DNA of 64,000 nt, from NCBI RefSeq assembly GCF_000757885.1, contig NZ_JQCR01000002.1:1736001-1800000 (forward strand). Direction: 5' to 3'. Under the pieces are notes generated by a model, which was not told the DNA's origin, searched no databases, and saw nothing but the letters and a program-made list of their open reading frames with translations. Positions 17,526-25,096 of the stretch are shown in pieces (positions within the stretch are counted from its first letter, which is position 1; each line of letters opens with the position of its first letter). The position numbers were made by a program, and so were the translations under genes. This stretch comes from Paenibacillus wynnii (GTDB taxonomy: Bacteria > Bacillota > Bacilli > Paenibacillales > Paenibacillaceae).

Positions 17526-17812
17526 GAGCGGTAATGTTGCACGAAGTGCAGGATTTAGTGCGTACTCGGTGGGTTGGGAGCTGTATTGTTGTATAGAGTG
17601 CAGGATTTGGTGCGCAATCGGTAGGCAGGGAGCTGTATTGTTGTATAGAGTGCAGGATTTGGCGGGTAAGCGGTGGTTTGGGGGTTGTATTGTTGTATGA
17701 AGTGCAGGATTTAATGAGTAATTAGTTGGTTGGGAGCGGTAATGTTGCACGAAGTGCAGGATTTAGTGCGTACTCGGTGGGTTGGGAGCTGTATTGTTGT
17801 ATAGAGTGCTGG
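17526..17812. repeat. 52-bp tandem repeat, five full units plus a partial sixth (array B)
   Basis: Units start at 17526, 17578, 17630, 17682, 17734 and 17786, exactly 52 bp apart. Units 1 and 5 are identical. Each carries a 15-bp dyad at offset 12 (17538, 17590, 17642, 17694, 17746, 17798): TTGCACGAAGTGCAG or TTGTATAGAGTGCAG or TTGTATGAAGTGCAG, followed by GATTT. Both strands are open over long stretches because the unit lacks frequent stops, but nothing suggests coding. It lies just upstream of the aldose epimerase gene. Confidence 0.9.
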
Positions 17813-17852
17813 TAGAATAGGATCAATAAACAAAAAGAAAGGGAGTACATTA

Positions 17853-18728
17853 ATGATTACAACTTTAAAAAGTTCAACTGCGACCGCCCAGATCAAATCC
17901 ATCGGCGCAGAGCTCATCAGCTTCAAAAAAGAAGAAAACGGCGTTGAGTACATTTGGAATGGAGATGCAGCGTATTGGCCAGGCCATTCTCCGGTGCTTT
18001 TTCCGATTGTGTGTGCAGTTAATAACGGAGAGATAAGGGTAGACGGCAAATCCTATCCATTAAAAAATCATGGTTTTGTGAGGCATAATGAATTCGAGTT
18101 AGTTGAAGCGAGTGAATCACGGGCGATTTATCGTCACACTTACAATGAAACTACATTAGCAATATACCCCTACAAGTTTGATCTATATATTACATACACG
18201 CTCGAAGGTAATAAACTGGAGATCGACTATCGGGTGAATAATATCGATGAGCAAGAAATTTTCTTCCAGTTGGGCACACATCCTGCCTTTAATTGCCCGT
18301 TAGAAGAGGGGGGTCATATTCAGGATTATTACTTGGAGTTCGAACAAAAGGAAACGCTTGAGCGGCTATTCATGAACAAATCCAATCAACTGGTTAGCGG
18401 AAAGTCCGAGGTTATTTTGGAGAATGAGCAGATCCTGCCCTTATCCTATGAAATGTTTGAAGAGGGCGCGTTAGTGTTTCGTAACATCAACTCTCAAAGA
18501 GTTGCCTTAAAAAGCAAGGAATCCACTAAAAGTGTAGTTCTGTCCTACGAGAATTTCCCTTACATGGGCTTATGGCAGCCTAAAAATGCCCCTTTCATCT
18601 GTGTAGAGCCTTGGCACGGCATTGCGGATGCAGACAATTTCACGGGTGAACTCAAGGATAAGGAAATGATCATCTCCCTGAACCCGGGAGAGAGCTTCAA
18701 AAGTTCGCTAACTATCGAGGTTAACTAA
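17853..18728 (+). CDS. Aldose 1-epimerase family protein (LacX-like)
   Basis: 291 residues. AQIKSIGAELISFK starts the galactose mutarotase fold; YPLKNHGFVRHNEFE contains the conserved HGF(A/V)R with the substrate-binding His and Arg, GTHPAFNCP carries the second catalytic histidine, and ICVEPWHGIADA the glutamate base. The LacX/YihR-like subgroup acts on hexoses or hexose phosphates by interconverting anomers. AAAGAAAGGGAG precedes the ATG. The substrate is unknown and no sugar operon adjoins. Confidence 0.9.
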   Translation: MITTLKSSTATAQIKSIGAELISFKKEENGVEYIWNGDAAYWPGHSPVLFPIVCAVNNGEIRVDGKSYPLKNHGFVRHNEFELVEASESRAIYRHTYNETTLAIYPYKFDLYITYTLEGNKLEIDYRVNNIDEQEIFFQLGTHPAFNCPLEEGGHIQDYYLEFEQKETLERLFMNKSNQLVSGKSEVILENEQILPLSYEMFEEGALVFRNINSQRVALKSKESTKSVVLSYENFPYMGLWQPKNAPFICVEPWHGIADADNFTGELKDKEMIISLNPGESFKSSLTIEVN

Positions 18729-18742
18729 TATTCTTCTATTAA

Positions 18743-18785
18743 AAGAAAGGCACCTAGCTAAATTTTCTAGGGTTCCCTTTTGAGG
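18743..18785 (+). terminator. Weak terminator-like hairpin after the aldose epimerase gene
   Basis: AAAGGCACCTAG / CTAGGGTTCCCTTTT, imperfect stem then TTTTG. The stronger hairpin at 18806-18854 follows. Confidence 0.4.
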
Positions 18786-18805
18786 TGCAGAGCATTTGGG
18801 TGATT

Positions 18806-18854
18806 TTAAAATGGGCATGTAAACTGATCAAAGTTTGCATGCCCATTTTTCTTT
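18806..18854. terminator. Strong terminator after the aldose epimerase gene
   Basis: AAAATGGGCATG pairs with CATGCCCATTTTT across an 18-base loop that itself pairs partly. T-run on the plus strand; also usable for the minus-strand remnant next to it. Confidence 0.8.
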
Positions 18855-18874
18855 CTTAATACATAAAGGATCTA

Positions 18875-19200
18875 TTATGCTAATTTACTATTCTTTTTTA
18901 TATAGTAGTCATCAAAAGGTATAAAGGTGTTATTTTCTATTTTGACAAAATAATTATCCTCTAAGGCTTGAATTCTTTGGATATCATCTGTTGTGGCTTT
19001 CGTAATTTCCAATTATTTTATTTAGCTGCTTATAACTTACACTCCATCGAATATAAAATCCGTCGTCAAATTCTTTTTGCCATCCACTAATCCCTTGGCT
19101 AACAATATCTATACTGCGACAATCCCATTCGCCACCGCAATTATCATTATTCATATGACCTTTCGTTATCGGGTCGGAATAACATTCAAAGATTTCCTCC
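18875..19200 (-). pseudogene. Frameshifted, 5'-truncated remnant of a small hypothetical gene
   Basis: On the minus strand one frame reads ...EIFECYSDPITKGHMNNDN, GGEWDCRSIDIVSQGISGW and SYKQLNKIIGNY up to a TGA at 18984; a second frame takes over near 19004 with ITKATTDDIQRIQALEDNY and runs to TAA at 18875. A one-base slip joins them into one plausible C-terminal domain. Upstream the frame is closed by a stop inside the end of the threonine-aldolase-like gene, and no ribosome binding site fits. I do not recognise the family. A sequencing error could also explain the frameshift. Confidence 0.5.
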
Positions 19201-19218
19201 CCTAAATCTTGGGTATCT

Positions 19219-20331
19219 TCAACGTTTGTCTACTTTTTGAGCTTCTCTTATCTTCTCATCCAGCTGTTTAAAAGCTTCGCGCAACTTCTCTTTAGGCACC
19301 CCTGCATACCGATCCCCGATACTGGCCTCATAATAGCAGGAGGTTGTTCCTTCGATTTCTCTCAGCACCTGTGTAAAACCAATTCCGGTCGACTCATAAA
19401 TGGCAATTAGTATAGGCATCAGCTTTTCCTTTGGCAGCTCAAAATGGACATGGAACATGTTGGATACCGGTTCTACAGGCAAGGTGGATACCGCCTCACT
19501 CTGATTAAAGAAACTGGCAAGCTCCTTGGCCTCTTCGTAGTACTGCCCCATTTTATGTACTCTCTGTTTGAAATAGTAATCAGCAGCAGTTATGTAAGGA
19601 TACAAACTGATTAAATCTCCGCCATGCCGCCTTTTCCATATTTTTGATTCCTGTGTGAAATCCTCGCTGCCCGCCAATATAGCTCCGGCAATCCCGCCGA
19701 TTCCTTTATAAAAAGACACATACACGCTATCAAACAGCGCACAGATTTCAGCAGCGGTTTTCTCATAATAGGGCAGGACTTCAAAGAGCCGCGCACCGTC
19801 CAAATGCAGTAAGATCCCTTGTTCACGGCAATACGCCGAAATCGCTTCAAGTTCTGTGTAGTCCGGCAGCTGCCCGCCAATCTCGCGCTGTGGTAATTCA
19901 AGCAATAAACAGGCCACTTCCTTATCCATGTTCAAGACGTCTTCTAAATGAATCAGGCGATTCTTATCGGCAAGTAAAACAGGTTCGAGATGATGCAGTT
20001 CCTTCAAGCCATCCTGTTCATGGATTTCCAAATGGCATAAGGGATGATAAGCGACCTTTTTGAAACCTTTTCGATCACACCATATCCTTAAAGCAATTTG
20101 CTGCGCCATCGTCCCGCTTGGAAAAAATACTGCACTTTCTTTCCCCAAAAACTCAGCCATTTCGGCTTGAAAATCCTCGATCAGCTGCCCTGAGCCATAT
20201 ATATCACTGTCTAGATTCTCATCCACATCCTGAAAAGCTTCCTTTAATACTTGAATGCTTCTTCTCCCATGACCCGATAATGGATAGGTAGTCCGATTAA
20301 ATGCCTCAACCAGCAATTGATATTCGTTCAT
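19219..20331 (-). CDS. Threonine aldolase-like PLP enzyme (beta-eliminating lyase family)
   Basis: 370 residues of fold-type I PLP enzyme. DIYGSGQLIEDFQAEMAEFLGKESAVFFPSGTMAQQIAL is the signature N-terminal substrate- and cofactor-binding part; LHLDGARLFEV holds the PLP-nitrogen Asp and the Arg, and SFYKGIGGIAGA has the Schiff-base lysine. Known members cleave L-threonine or allo-threonine to glycine and acetaldehyde, or act on related beta-hydroxy amino acids. The protein is longer at the C-terminus than LtaE. Single gene on the minus strand, divergent from udk. Confidence 0.88.
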   Translation of the reverse strand: MNEYQLLVEAFNRTTYPLSGHGRRSIQVLKEAFQDVDENLDSDIYGSGQLIEDFQAEMAEFLGKESAVFFPSGTMAQQIALRIWCDRKGFKKVAYHPLCHLEIHEQDGLKELHHLEPVLLADKNRLIHLEDVLNMDKEVACLLLELPQREIGGQLPDYTELEAISAYCREQGILLHLDGARLFEVLPYYEKTAAEICALFDSVYVSFYKGIGGIAGAILAGSEDFTQESKIWKRRHGGDLISLYPYITAADYYFKQRVHKMGQYYEEAKELASFFNQSEAVSTLPVEPVSNMFHVHFELPKEKLMPILIAIYESTGIGFTQVLREIEGTTSCYYEASIGDRYAGVPKEKLREAFKQLDEKIREAQKVDKR

Positions 20332-20549
20332 CTAAGCTCCTCTCCTGATACCTATGTATTTACCTACAAAAAGTATATCACAATCCACAATATGGAGATT
20401 AAGGCTTAGCCTAGCGTTATTATTCCGAATATTGACGAATTTCAAAAAATATTATGCTTTGTTGCCTAGCTGACGGTGTAAAAGTGTACAGGCTATGCTA
20501 CAATATTGGAATTGCAAAAGCAGTCATTAGGGAGGGTTATTGAAACACC

Positions 20550-21185
20550 ATGCTCATTATTGGTATCGCCGGTGGCACCGGTTCCGGAAAAACTACAGTT
20601 GCCCGTTCCGTCATTGATCGTCTTGGATCGAGTAAGGTGACTTTCATATCTCAGGATAACTACTATAAGGACCATTCGCATCTTAGTATGGCTGAACGGG
20701 GATCCATCAATTATGATCACCCCTTCGCCTTTGATAACGAATTGTTAATTGAGCATCTCAAATGTCTAAAAGAAGGCAAACCCGCTCAGGCTCCGGTATA
20801 TGACTTCACAATTCATGCCCGTTCTACTGTTGATTCGGTGAATTTAGAAGCGAATAATATCGTCATTCTCGAAGGACTTCATGTTCTTTCTGACGAAAAC
20901 CTTCGGGCGCTGCTCGACATTAAGGTATTTGTCGACACCGATCCTGATGTGCGTATCCTTCGCCGGGTACTCCGGGATATTGAAGAACGCGGCCGCACAA
21001 TTCAATCGATCCATCATCAATATTTAACTACAGTTAAACCGATGCACGAAGCATTCATCGAGCCTTCTAAGAAATACGCCGACCTTATCCTTCCTGAGGG
21101 CGGACAAAATGCTGTAGGGATTGAACTCCTTACGGTGTTGACCGAAAAGTACTTAACAGGTGACCAAAAGTGGGCCGAGGTTTAA
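20550..21185 (+). CDS. udk: Uridine kinase
   Basis: 211 residues, normal for bacterial uridine/cytidine kinase. P-loop GIAGGTGSGKTTVA at residues 5-18; SQDNYYKDHSHL and NYDHPFAFDNELL are the uridine-binding segments, VILEGLHVL the Walker-B region, and RRVLRDIEERGRT the LID with the catalytic arginines. It phosphorylates uridine and cytidine to UMP and CMP with GTP or ATP in pyrimidine salvage. GGGAGGG lies 14 bases before the ATG, somewhat far, but no other in-frame start fits. Followed by a strong terminator. Confidence 0.93.
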   Translation: MLIIGIAGGTGSGKTTVARSVIDRLGSSKVTFISQDNYYKDHSHLSMAERGSINYDHPFAFDNELLIEHLKCLKEGKPAQAPVYDFTIHARSTVDSVNLEANNIVILEGLHVLSDENLRALLDIKVFVDTDPDVRILRRVLRDIEERGRTIQSIHHQYLTTVKPMHEAFIEPSKKYADLILPEGGQNAVGIELLTVLTEKYLTGDQKWAEV

Positions 21186-21198
21186 TCGTCGGTATTAT

Positions 21199-21246
21199 AA
21201 AGCACCGTACTACGCAGAAGCAATTCTGCAGAGTACGGTGCTTTTG
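21199..21246 (+). terminator. Terminator of udk
   Basis: AAGCACCGTACT (21200-21211) pairs with AGTACGGTGCTT (21232-21243), with inner GCAGAA/TTCTGC; T-run follows. Confidence 0.85.
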
Positions 21247-21270
21247 TATGTAGCCCTATCCCCTTCTAAT

Positions 21271-21300
21271 GCATAAAAATACCCTCTCACGATCAAACTA
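21271..21300 (+). promoter_or_regulatory. Sigma-G-type promoter of tlp
   Basis: GCATA (21271-21275), an 18-base spacer, CAAACTA (21294-21300). Sigma-G consensus is GHATR-N18-CATHHTA; one mismatch in the -10. Position just upstream of a forespore gene supports it. Confidence 0.55.
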
Positions 21301-21350
21301 CCTTTTAGCGTTCCAGTGAGCGCATTAAATGACCCAGGGGGCGACAACTA

Positions 21351-21581
21351 ATGGCTAAACCGGACAATCGGGCAGATAATGTAGAACATTTGCAGCAGCA
21401 TATTCAGGATACGATTGAGAACCTGCGTGAAGGGGAAGAATATTTGAACGAATTCTCCTCAGAGATCAGCAGCGAGGAACGCAATCAAATCGAAGAAAAG
21501 AATGATCGTCGTAGAGATAGCATCCAAGCTTTCCGCGAAGAAGTTAAAGATGAAGCCGCGCACCAACGCTCCGAAGAATAG
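21351..21581 (+). CDS. tlp: Small acid-soluble spore protein Tlp (thioredoxin-like protein family)
   Basis: 76 residues, highly charged. PDNRADNVEHLQQHIQDTIEN and EEKNDRRRDSIQAFREEVKDEAA match the layout of Bacillus subtilis Tlp (PDDRSDNVEKLQ... and EKNARREESIEAFRNEI). Tlp is a minor SASP packed in the forespore under sigma-G and degraded at germination. AGGGGGCG precedes the ATG at good spacing, and a sigma-G-like promoter lies about 50 bases upstream. Probably monocistronic, with a terminator at 21613. Confidence 0.9.
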   Translation: MAKPDNRADNVEHLQQHIQDTIENLREGEEYLNEFSSEISSEERNQIEEKNDRRRDSIQAFREEVKDEAAHQRSEE

Positions 21582-21612
21582 GTAAATCGTTTAGCTAATA
21601 CTCGAACCTATG

Positions 21613-21655
21613 AAGCGGCCTAGTCCCGGAAAGTGGGGCCGGGCCGCTTTTATTC
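21613..21655 (+). terminator. Terminator of tlp
   Basis: AAGCGGCC (21613-21620) pairs with GGCCGCTT (21642-21649), followed by TTATTC; internal GC pairs in the loop. Confidence 0.7.
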
Positions 21656-21771
21656 GTTCATTCTTCAATAAGTTTCTTTAACAGATTCTTCAGACAAATT
21701 CTACTGAATATATCCTCAGAATCAGAAGCAAGATATAAACCTGACCACATCACAGATAAGGAGGGTATTTG

Positions 21772-22056
21772 ATGCAAAACCAGCGGGATGAACAGCAGCA
21801 GCAACCTATTTTCTCTCAACCCCCTAAGGTTATCACCACTAAAGACACGCTATATTTAAAGGATCAGTTGTCCTGGCAACTGATTGCTATGAAGAAGTGC
21901 TACCATTTTGCCCGCGAATGCTCAGACTCTGATATCAGCCATGCCATTGATCAGGCCGGCCAAATGCACCAACGTCATTTCGAGCTGTTGTTAAAACACC
22001 TGCAAAACGACAACACCAGTGAAATGAAGACCGTGCAGAAAAAGCTGCAACAATAG
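21772..22056 (+). CDS. CotF-family spore coat protein (short)
   Basis: 94 residues. TTKDTLYLKDQLSWQLIAMKKCYHFARECSDSDISHAI resembles the helical CotF domain, and the C-terminal helix QMHQRHFELLLKHLQ has the His/Gln-rich pattern of these four-helix, ferritin-like coat proteins. AAGGAGGG ends six bases before the ATG at 21772; the TTG at 21769 is discarded. The next gene, also CotF-like, starts 20 bases on, so the two form an operon likely expressed in the mother cell. The exact coat layer is unknown. Confidence 0.8.
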   Translation: MQNQRDEQQQQPIFSQPPKVITTKDTLYLKDQLSWQLIAMKKCYHFARECSDSDISHAIDQAGQMHQRHFELLLKHLQNDNTSEMKTVQKKLQQ

Positions 22057-22075
22057 AAAGGAGTGACCTGACGCC

Positions 22076-22432
22076 ATGAGTTCAAATGAAAATAAAAATA
22101 TCATTAAAAATCCAAAGCCTCCTTATGAACCTAAAGTAAAGGGGCCGGAATTAAATGACCGAGATCGTGTAAATGACATCCTTGCTATGGAGAAATACTT
22201 AACCGACAGCTTTAATATTTCTGCCAGAGAAGCGAGCCATCCCGAACTTCACGATGACATCCTGACCGTTCTGAACGAGACCCACCAGTGTCAGTATGGG
22301 ATGTATGAGCTAATGTTCCAGAAAGGCCATTATAAGCTGGAGGCCGAAGAACAAAGAAAACTGGATCAAGCCTACAAGCAATTCGACAACTACTCTAGCC
22401 AATTCCCTTACAGCAGTACAAATATCCATTAA
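22076..22432 (+). CDS. CotF-family spore coat protein
   Basis: 118 residues. After a Lys/Pro-rich N-terminal tail (~35 residues) comes the CotF domain: NDRDRVNDILAMEKYLTDSFNISAREASHPELHDDI, and VLNETHQCQYGMYELMFQKGHYKLEAE. This matches YhcQ/CotF-type coat proteins. GAAAGGAGTGACC precedes the ATG at 22076. Second gene of the coat operon, closed by the perfect 19-bp hairpin at 22447. Confidence 0.85.
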   Translation: MSSNENKNIIKNPKPPYEPKVKGPELNDRDRVNDILAMEKYLTDSFNISAREASHPELHDDILTVLNETHQCQYGMYELMFQKGHYKLEAEEQRKLDQAYKQFDNYSSQFPYSSTNIH

Positions 22433-22446
22433 TTTTATTTAACACA

Positions 22447-22490
22447 AATGAGAAAGGCACCTACCGTTAATGGTAGGTGCCTTTCTCATT
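22447..22490. terminator. Perfect 19-bp hairpin terminator after the coat operon
   Basis: AATGAGAAAGGCACCTACC (22447-22465), loop GTTAAT, exact complement at 22472-22490. It isolates the coat genes from the RiPP-like operon. Confidence 0.8.
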
Positions 22491-22667
22491 GTCTACACCA
22501 CGAATACACAAATTTCAACTCTCAAGGATATCACCTTTGTTTTAAACTTGATCATAGTGGGTAAAGAGAACTAATCTTTCATTAAATTAATTTTGCTCTA
22601 TTTTCCTACGCAAAAATTTTGTATAGTAGTTTTAAAGTGTTCTTTATAACGAAGGGAGGTGGAAAAT

Positions 22668-22838
22668 ATGGCTAAAAAGACCTATATCGCTCCTGCAGTT
22701 CTAGAGCAACAAGAAATTGTGTTTGAAACGAAGATTTCAGGTCAAAACAACGGTTTGCATAACGGTAACGGTAACGGAAACGGCAATCATTCCGGCGGTC
22801 CTAACTTGGGAACCAACCCAGGCAAGGGTAATAAATAA
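22668..22838 (+). CDS. Gly/Asn-rich RiPP precursor-like peptide, 56 residues
   Basis: GAAGGGAGGTG lies eight bases before the ATG at 22668; the frame runs 56 codons to TAA at 22836. The N-terminal 25 residues (KKTYIAPAVLEQQEIVF then ETKISG) carry a YxxP-type pattern like the leader region that PqqD/RRE proteins bind in paeninodin-type lasso precursors. The C-terminal half is low-complexity, with NGNGNGNGN then HSGGPNLGTNPGKGNK. It has no Cys and no Asp/Glu in that half, so no lasso macrolactam can form there. The genes that follow on the same strand encode a PqqD protein, kinase, nucleotidyltransferase, peptidase and exporter. Function of the product is unknown. Confidence 0.75.
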   Translation: MAKKTYIAPAVLEQQEIVFETKISGQNNGLHNGNGNGNGNHSGGPNLGTNPGKGNK

Positions 22839-22885
22839 GGCGGCATGAAAACAGGTAATGTACTCAGATGAAGGCGGGGTGTCCC

Positions 22886-24025
22886 ATGGTTTATTCTTTT
22901 CTTCAACAGCTCTACATAATGAATGAATTACCAAGAGCAGATGAAACGATGTACCGGGACTATCTCGCCTACATCGAATTACAGGGCCTCTCCCCTCTAA
23001 TTTATCAACTGCTTACCGATAGCGGGCAGCTTGAACGCACGCCGCAGTTTTTTCAGGAACGGCTGCAGGCCGGGCGTAAAGAAGCTTTGTACCGCAATCT
23101 GCTGCTAAAAAAAGAAGGCTCGCTACTATTTGAACGTCTGGATGCTGCCAAGATTGGAGCTATACCTTTAAAGGGAACTCTTTTCGCCGAAACCTATCTC
23201 GGTCATTTGGGTGCTCGTTTCACTTCCGATATCGATATTCTGGTACGACCTGAAGATGTAGAGGCCACCATCGCTCTAGTGCATGAAATGGGCTATGATC
23301 TGGAAGACCCCATTAATCCGGACCATTTTCACCGCGTCTTCTATAAACAGAGAACATCAGCAAGCCTGCCCTCCATGATTGAAATTCATTGGAATCTAAT
23401 CAAGAGCAGCAGCGCAAGCCTAAATACCGAAAACTTGTGGTCAGAAGCCCATTCCCTTCACCCCTATACATATATCAAGCAGCTGTCTGTCAGGCATACT
23501 TTTTATACCATTTGCCTACACGGCGCCAATCACAGCATGGACTCCGCCAAGCATGTACTGGATATTGCGCACCTGCTGTTCAAACGCGGCGATGAATTGG
23601 ATTATTCCGAACTATTTAAGCAAGCCCGAGAGGACTTCACTCTAAAAAGAGTCCAAGAAGCTCTAGCTATTGTCTATGAGTTCTTTCCGGCACTTCATAA
23701 GGTCAAACCGCTGCCCTTTATACCTAAGATAGGGAGGTTCGCCTCTTGGAACAACCGTTTAATCCGCAATTCAATTCATGTGGAAAATGCAGTTCACTGC
23801 TTCATCTTCGCTTGGCGGACAGTAGATCACGGGAAGTACAGACTTAAGCTCGTTCTGAATCTAATTCTGCCCTATCCTTCACTTGCTGTGTATTCCCTAA
23901 GACAAGAGCGGAATAATACCTCCGTTAAAGCCATGATTTATATGAAGCTATACCGCCAGCGGATAGGCAGACTTTTCAGATTTCTTACTAAAAGGATAGG
24001 AGTCAAAACAAATGGTGGAGCTTAA
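22886..24025 (+). CDS. Nucleotidyltransferase family protein (NTP_transf_5-like)
   Basis: 379 residues. The motif IPLKGTLFAETYLGHLGARFTSDIDILVRPED has the K-G, R-x-x-(S)D-x-D signature of the uncharacterised nucleotidyltransferase family often found in lasso peptide and polysaccharide loci; the two Asp of SDIDILV would bind metal. EIHWNL and HGANHSMDSAKHVLDIAHLL follow, as is usual. In the pseudomycoidin lasso system a protein of this family modifies the phosphorylated peptide further. ATG at 22886 has GGCGGGGTG upstream; ATG at 22868 is the alternative. No terminator separates it from the precursor gene, and it overlaps the kinase-like gene by 14 bases. Confidence 0.8.
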   Translation: MVYSFLQQLYIMNELPRADETMYRDYLAYIELQGLSPLIYQLLTDSGQLERTPQFFQERLQAGRKEALYRNLLLKKEGSLLFERLDAAKIGAIPLKGTLFAETYLGHLGARFTSDIDILVRPEDVEATIALVHEMGYDLEDPINPDHFHRVFYKQRTSASLPSMIEIHWNLIKSSSASLNTENLWSEAHSLHPYTYIKQLSVRHTFYTICLHGANHSMDSAKHVLDIAHLLFKRGDELDYSELFKQAREDFTLKRVQEALAIVYEFFPALHKVKPLPFIPKIGRFASWNNRLIRNSIHVENAVHCFIFAWRTVDHGKYRLKLVLNLILPYPSLAVYSLRQERNNTSVKAMIYMKLYRQRIGRLFRFLTKRIGVKTNGGA

Positions 24026-24818
24026 GCTGGTTATCGCTGAGCAACGTTTGCTCACACATACTTCTGTCCCTTGGATTGCGGAATGGTTGCAAGCCTTTTT
24101 CCCCATAGACGGAGCTGATCCCACTGGATTCAGAACCGAACCGCTAATGCCTGCAATGAATGTCCACATTCATGAGGGTGGCTCACCCTTTAATGGAAGC
24201 TTTCATGTTGATAAGAGTAAATCTGAAGACGGCTTACTTATTTTTACCCGTCAGGATTATCTAATAACGGTTGATCCTTCTTTTATAGAAGCAGAATTGA
24301 CTGTGTATGATTCCTTTGCCTTGAAGCATGCCATGATGCACCTGTACAGCTTATACATCGTCCATCTCGGCTGGGGACTGCTCATTCACTCCTCCTGTGT
24401 GATCGACCAGGGCAAGGCTTTCCTATTCTCAGGACATTCCGGCGCTGGAAAATCAACGGCTGCCCGCCTGTCTAGTCCAAGGCAGCTGCTCTCGGATGAA
24501 GCGAGCATTGTTCGGATTACAGCAGACGAAGTTTCAGTATTTGACTCCCCGTTTCGAAGTGAACTGTTATCCGAAAGAACTTCCGGAAGCTGTTCATTGG
24601 CGGGAATATATTTGCTGAACCAATCCGAGCAGATCTACACCCAAGCGATTGCAGACAAAGATGCCTTTATCCGTATTCTTGACAAGGTTTTTTATTGGTC
24701 CTACGATGCTGCCGAAACGATGAAAATCATGAAGCTTGGGAAAATGCTTGCTGAGCAAGTTCCTTTTCACGAGCTGTATTTTCAAAAAAATAATTTATTC
24801 TGGGAGAAGATATCATGA
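24012..24818 (+). CDS. HPr kinase-like protein (lasso-peptide-kinase type)
   Basis: 268 residues. The N-terminal half is divergent; residues ~130-190 hold a P-loop, FLFSGHSGAGKSTAARL, and shortly after LLSDEASIVRIT, the Asp-containing segment of HprK-type kinases. Proteins of this kind (PadeK, ThcoK) phosphorylate the C-terminal serine of lasso precursors. Here the last residue of the precursor is Lys, with Ser only at positions 24 and 42, so the target must differ. ATG overlaps the previous gene by 14 bases and its TGA overlaps the next ATG (ATGA), so the genes are translationally coupled. Confidence 0.82.
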   Translation: MVELKLVIAEQRLLTHTSVPWIAEWLQAFFPIDGADPTGFRTEPLMPAMNVHIHEGGSPFNGSFHVDKSKSEDGLLIFTRQDYLITVDPSFIEAELTVYDSFALKHAMMHLYSLYIVHLGWGLLIHSSCVIDQGKAFLFSGHSGAGKSTAARLSSPRQLLSDEASIVRITADEVSVFDSPFRSELLSERTSGSCSLAGIYLLNQSEQIYTQAIADKDAFIRILDKVFYWSYDAAETMKIMKLGKMLAEQVPFHELYFQKNNLFWEKIS

Positions 24819-25096
24819 TCATATCAGACAAAATAAAACGCAAACCCGGTCTGGACTTAACGCAAATGGACGGTGAATGGATACTGCTGGACGCAGACCT
24901 TTGTGTAGTTACAAGGTTGAATGAAACAGGCGGGAGAATTGTTGAGCTTCTGGATCAGGAGCTGACTCCCGGGGAATTGGCTGAACGACTTGCCTCAGAA
25001 TATGAGATTACCCTTGAGCAGGCGCAGGCGGATCTGAAGAGATACCTTAGTACTCTGAGCGAAGCAGGACTGCTCGATAAACGTTATGAAGGCTGA
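24815..25096 (+). CDS. PqqD-family RiPP recognition element protein
   Basis: 93 residues, the standard PqqD length. GEWILLDADLCVVTRLNETGGRIVELLDQELTPGELAERLASEYEI and the final helix-turn DLKRYLSTLSEAGLLD follow the winged-helix RRE pattern (strands, then W/L..LNxTG, helix pair). It should bind the leader of the 56-residue peptide and present it to the tailoring enzymes or protease. It overlaps the kinase gene by 4 bases (ATGA) and the peptidase gene by 11. In lasso clusters this is the B1 protein. Confidence 0.88.
   Translation: MIISDKIKRKPGLDLTQMDGEWILLDADLCVVTRLNETGGRIVELLDQELTPGELAERLASEYEITLEQAQADLKRYLSTLSEAGLLDKRYEG

Noticed and set aside
17526..17812. CRISPR array
   Set aside because: Whole 52-bp units are repeated without unique spacers, and no cas genes are present.
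17445..18049. Reading frames of 70-110 codons on both strands over the 52-bp array
   Set aside because: They arise because the repeat unit has few stop codons; translated repeats shift frame from unit to unit (52 is not a multiple of 3) and no ribosome binding sites fit.
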